The notes below the pieces were generated by a model. That model had not been told where the DNA came from. It saw only the letters and a program-made list of their open reading frames with translations, and ran no database searches. A DNA stretch of 8,905 bases from an uncultured Prevotellaceae bacterium (lineage in GTDB: Bacteria > Bacteroidota > Bacteroidia > Bacteroidales > Bacteroidaceae): assembly GCA_902803455.1 (NCBI GenBank), contig CADCQC010000219.1, forward strand, positions 1-8,905. Reading direction: 5' to 3'. The translations under genes were made by a program, and so were the position numbers. Shown in pieces: positions 6,872 through 8,905 of this stretch. Each line of letters opens with the position of its first letter. The first letter of the stretch is position 1.

Positions 6872-7870
6872 ATGTCAAAATTCATAGTTTCTCTTTCACC
6901 GCATGCACACGGCAATGATTCCGTGGAACGTAATATGTATGGGGTCATTCTTGCTCTCATACCGGCATTGATCGTGTCGTTTATCTATTTCGGCATCGGA
7001 TCAGCTATTGTTTGCGCTGTGAGTGTGGCGGCCTGTGTGTTCTTTGAATGGGCCATCTCATTATATATCTTGAAAAAGCAACCTTCCATCAAGGATGGAT
7101 CGGCTATCTTGACGGGACTGTTGTTGGGATTCAACCTGCCTTCCAACTTGCCCATCCTGATTATTCTGCTGGGCGCGTTGGTGGCCATCGGCATCGGAAA
7201 AATGACCTTTGGTGGCTTGGGATGCAATCCGTTTAATCCTGCGCTCGTCGGCCGTTGTTTCCTCTTGGTCTCTTTCCCTGCTCAGATGACTACATGGCCT
7301 GTCGTAGGACAACTCACCAGTTATACTGACGCCACTACAGGTGCCACACCTCTGAGCTTGATGAAGATGGCTATCAAGTCTGGTGATGTATCTTATCTCG
7401 ATCAGATGCCGGATGCGCTGACACTGCTGTTGGGTAACGTCGGAAATGGTATGGGGGCTGGAACGATTGGTGAGGTCTCTGCCATCGCATTGCTCATAGG
7501 ACTTGCTTACATGTTATGGAAGAAAATCATCACATGGCATATTCCAGTCAGCATCATAGCCACGGTCTTTATCTTATGCGGACTGCTTCATTTGGCTGAT
7601 CCTGTTTATGCCAATCCTTTTGCCGCTATTCTCAGTGGTGGATTGATGTTGGGTGCTATCTTCATGGCTACTGACTATGTCACTTCACCGATGACTCATA
7701 AAGGACAACTCATCTATGGATGTTGTATCGGACTGCTTACGGTCATCATCCGTAATTGGGGCTCTTATCCAGAGGGAATGTCGTTCGCTATACTGATCAT
7801 GAACGCATTCACTCCGCTGATCAATACATATGTTAAACCTAAACGATTTGGGGAGGTTGTGAAAAAATGA
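6872..7870 (+). CDS. rnfD: Rnf complex subunit D, membrane flavoprotein
   Basis: RnfD is an integral membrane subunit homologous to NqrB that carries covalently bound FMN and helps form the ion-translocating part. The 332-residue product begins with SPHAHGNDSVERNM, the conserved RnfD/NqrB opening, followed by many hydrophobic helices spread over the whole length. The flavinylation motif is TTGATPLS, with Thr159 as the expected FMN-phosphoester residue. FGGLGCNPFNPALVGR and the later FMATDYVTSPMT segment are also family-conserved. FMN attachment requires an ApbE-type transferase, which is not in this window. The ATG at 6872 has no visible Shine-Dalgarno. The TGA overlaps the rnfG ATG by 4 nt (ATGA). 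Confidence 0.96.
   Translation: MSKFIVSLSPHAHGNDSVERNMYGVILALIPALIVSFIYFGIGSAIVCAVSVAACVFFEWAISLYILKKQPSIKDGSAILTGLLLGFNLPSNLPILIILLGALVAIGIGKMTFGGLGCNPFNPALVGRCFLLVSFPAQMTTWPVVGQLTSYTDATTGATPLSLMKMAIKSGDVSYLDQMPDALTLLLGNVGNGMGAGTIGEVSAIALLIGLAYMLWKKIITWHIPVSIIATVFILCGLLHLADPVYANPFAAILSGGLMLGAIFMATDYVTSPMTHKGQLIYGCCIGLLTVIIRNWGSYPEGMSFAILIMNAFTPLINTYVKPKRFGEVVKK
7851..7856 (+). promoter_or_regulatory. Shine-Dalgarno site for rnfG
   Basis: GGGAGG sits 10 nt before the rnfG ATG at 7867, within the last codons of rnfD. The spacing is a little long but usable. It favours the ATG at 7867, although an in-frame ATG at 7876 also exists three codons later. Confidence 0.5.
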
Positions 7871-8493
7871 AAAAAATGGAGTCTACTTTAGTCAATATGG
7901 TGGGAATCCTTGTCCTTTTCGCTGTGGTCATGGGTGGTATACTCGCATTCGTCAACGAAAAGACAAAGGGGCCTATCAGCCAACAGGCGGAGAAAGCTTT
8001 GTCGGATGGCATCAAGTCGGTGATGATGAGCGATAACCTCACCGTGACGGCGAATGATACTATAAGGGAAACCATCGACAACAAGGAAATGACCTTCATC
8101 GTTCATAAGACGGCTGATGCTGCTGGAAATGATTTGGGGGCTGCCGTCGAGACCACGTCGCTTGGATTTGGGGGTGACCTTAAAGTGCTGGTGGGGTTCA
8201 ATCCTAAAGGGGATATCTTGGGATATACCTTGTTGGAACATGCGGAAACTCCAGGACTGGGTGCTAAAGCTGATACATGGTTCCAAAAAGATGGGAAAGC
8301 CAGTATCATCGGAAAGAATCCATCAAATCCACTCTCTGTTACAAAAGATGGGGGTGATGTGGACGCTATCACTGCCTCTACGATCACATCAAGGGCATTT
8401 CTTAAAGCCATCAACCAGGCTTACAACGTCTATATGAAAAAGGGCGACACGGATGCTCATACGGGTGCTACTCAAAAAGTTGCTGTTAATTAA
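7867..8493 (+). CDS. rnfG: Rnf complex subunit G, FMN-binding protein
   Basis: RnfG is anchored by one N-terminal helix (about 8-29), with its FMN-binding domain on the outer face of the inner membrane; it is homologous to NqrC. The 208-residue product has the usual GYTLLEHAETPGLG segment and then the flavinylation region VDAITASTITSRA, where Thr172 should carry FMN. The common family form is S/T-G-A-T-x-x-S/T; here Gly and Ala are replaced by Ala and Ser, giving T-A-S-T-I-T-S. After the domain there is a short tail with DAHTGATQKVAVN, in which Thr202 lies in a second, closer match to the first half of the motif. Whether both threonines are modified is unknown. The start overlaps the rnfD stop, and rnfE follows after 20 nt. 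Confidence 0.95.
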   Translation: MKKMESTLVNMVGILVLFAVVMGGILAFVNEKTKGPISQQAEKALSDGIKSVMMSDNLTVTANDTIRETIDNKEMTFIVHKTADAAGNDLGAAVETTSLGFGGDLKVLVGFNPKGDILGYTLLEHAETPGLGAKADTWFQKDGKASIIGKNPSNPLSVTKDGGDVDAITASTITSRAFLKAINQAYNVYMKKGDTDAHTGATQKVAVN

Positions 8494-8496
8494 TTT

Positions 8497-8507
8497 AAAG
8501 GAGAAGG
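8497..8507 (+). promoter_or_regulatory. Shine-Dalgarno site for rnfE
   Basis: AAAGGAGAAGG in the short rnfG-rnfE gap contains two overlapping matches to the anti-Shine-Dalgarno, ending 6 nt before the ATG at 8514. It supports this ATG as the rnfE start. Confidence 0.65.
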
Positions 8508-8513
8508 ATCGCT

Positions 8514-8905
8514 ATGAACTATACGAAAATTCTTACCAACGGTTTAATTAAGGAGAACCCGATCTTCGTGTTGCTCCTTGGTATGTGTCCCACGCTGGCT
8601 ACCACTACATCTGCTGCTAACGGACTGTCGATGGGACTCGCTACCATGTTTGTGCTCATTTGCTCAAATATTGTGATCTCATGCATCAAGAGCATTACGC
8701 CCGATAAGGTGCGTATCCCCGTTTTCATCGTGGTCATCGCATCGTTTGTCACCATCATACAATTGTGCATCAAGGCTTTCTTACCGGAGATAGATAAGTC
8801 GCTGGGACTGTTTATTCCGCTTATCGTGGTCAACTGTATCATCCTTGGAAGGGCTGAGGCTTTCGCATGCAAGAATAATCCGCTTGCAAGTATGATGGAT
8901 GGCAT
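8514..8905 (+). CDS. rnfE: Rnf complex subunit E, 5' part (cut by the window edge)
   Basis: RnfE is an integral membrane subunit which, paired with RnfA, forms the core of the complex. In Rnf/Nqr structures conserved cysteines of this pair hold an Fe-S centre in the middle of the membrane. The visible 130 residues begin MNYTKILTNGLIKENPIFVLLLG and contain the two expected conserved segments: LGMCPTLA with Cys25 and NCIILGRAEAFA with Cys108. Three to four membrane helices can be seen, and the reading frame is open at the right edge. The family is usually about 200-230 residues, so roughly 60% is present. rnfA is expected immediately downstream. RnfE is favoured over RnfA because of the operon order and the KENPIFVLLLG opening. 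Confidence 0.93.
   Translation, partial: MNYTKILTNGLIKENPIFVLLLGMCPTLATTTSAANGLSMGLATMFVLICSNIVISCIKSITPDKVRIPVFIVVIASFVTIIQLCIKAFLPEIDKSLGLFIPLIVVNCIILGRAEAFACKNNPLASMMDG

Noticed and set aside
4534..8905. Reading the operon as Na+-translocating NQR
   Set aside because: The B subunit is a polyferredoxin, the C subunit has two CxxCxxCxxxC motifs, and neither NqrA nor NqrF is present, all of which indicate Rnf.

Overview
The window looks like chromosomal DNA from an anaerobic Bacteroidota of the order Bacteroidales, probably close to Prevotella/Bacteroides. The evidence is a DUF4421 outer-membrane-type protein, a DUF1460 lipoprotein, an RseC-headed rnf operon in the order B-C-D-G-E, a promoter matching the Bacteroidota TAnnTTTG type, and a first gene whose end resembles Bacteroidota C-terminal sorting domains. 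All supported genes are on the + strand. I saw no tRNA, rRNA, CRISPR array, insertion sequence or phage gene. The genus assignment is an inference from gene content, not from a search.

Part one (about 1-3961) is a very compact run of five genes. First is the 3' end of a gene cut by the window edge, probably a secreted protein. It is followed by queH (epoxyqueuosine reductase, tRNA queuosine synthesis), a Gfo/Idh/MocA-family NAD(P)-dependent oxidoreductase, a DUF4421 protein with a signal peptide, and a DUF1460 lipoprotein that is a likely cell-wall amidase of NlpC/P60-like fold. The junctions are +1 nt, a 14-nt overlap, a 1-nt TAATG overlap and +7 nt, so the genes are probably co-transcribed although their functions do not form an obvious pathway.

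Part two (about 3962-4090) is the only real intergenic gap. It has no convincing terminator but contains a good Bacteroidota-type promoter just upstream of rseC.

Part three (4091 to the window end) is the rnf operon: rseC, rnfB, rnfC, rnfD, rnfG and the first 130 codons of rnfE; rnfA is expected just outside. The products should form the membrane ferredoxin:NAD+ oxidoreductase. RnfB takes electrons from ferredoxin through a chain of Fe-S clusters. RnfC carries the NADH/FMN site and two more clusters. RnfD and RnfG carry covalent FMN. RnfE, with RnfA, forms the membrane core holding an Fe-S centre. Electron flow is coupled to Na+ or H+ export. RseC probably helps assemble or control the complex. 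Key cofactor residues are visible in every subunit. The most notable details are in RnfG, which has a non-canonical main flavinylation motif (TAST instead of S/TGAT) and a second motif-like stretch (DAHTGAT) at its extreme C-terminus. No wholly new system was found; this is mostly a conserved region with a few points worth checking.
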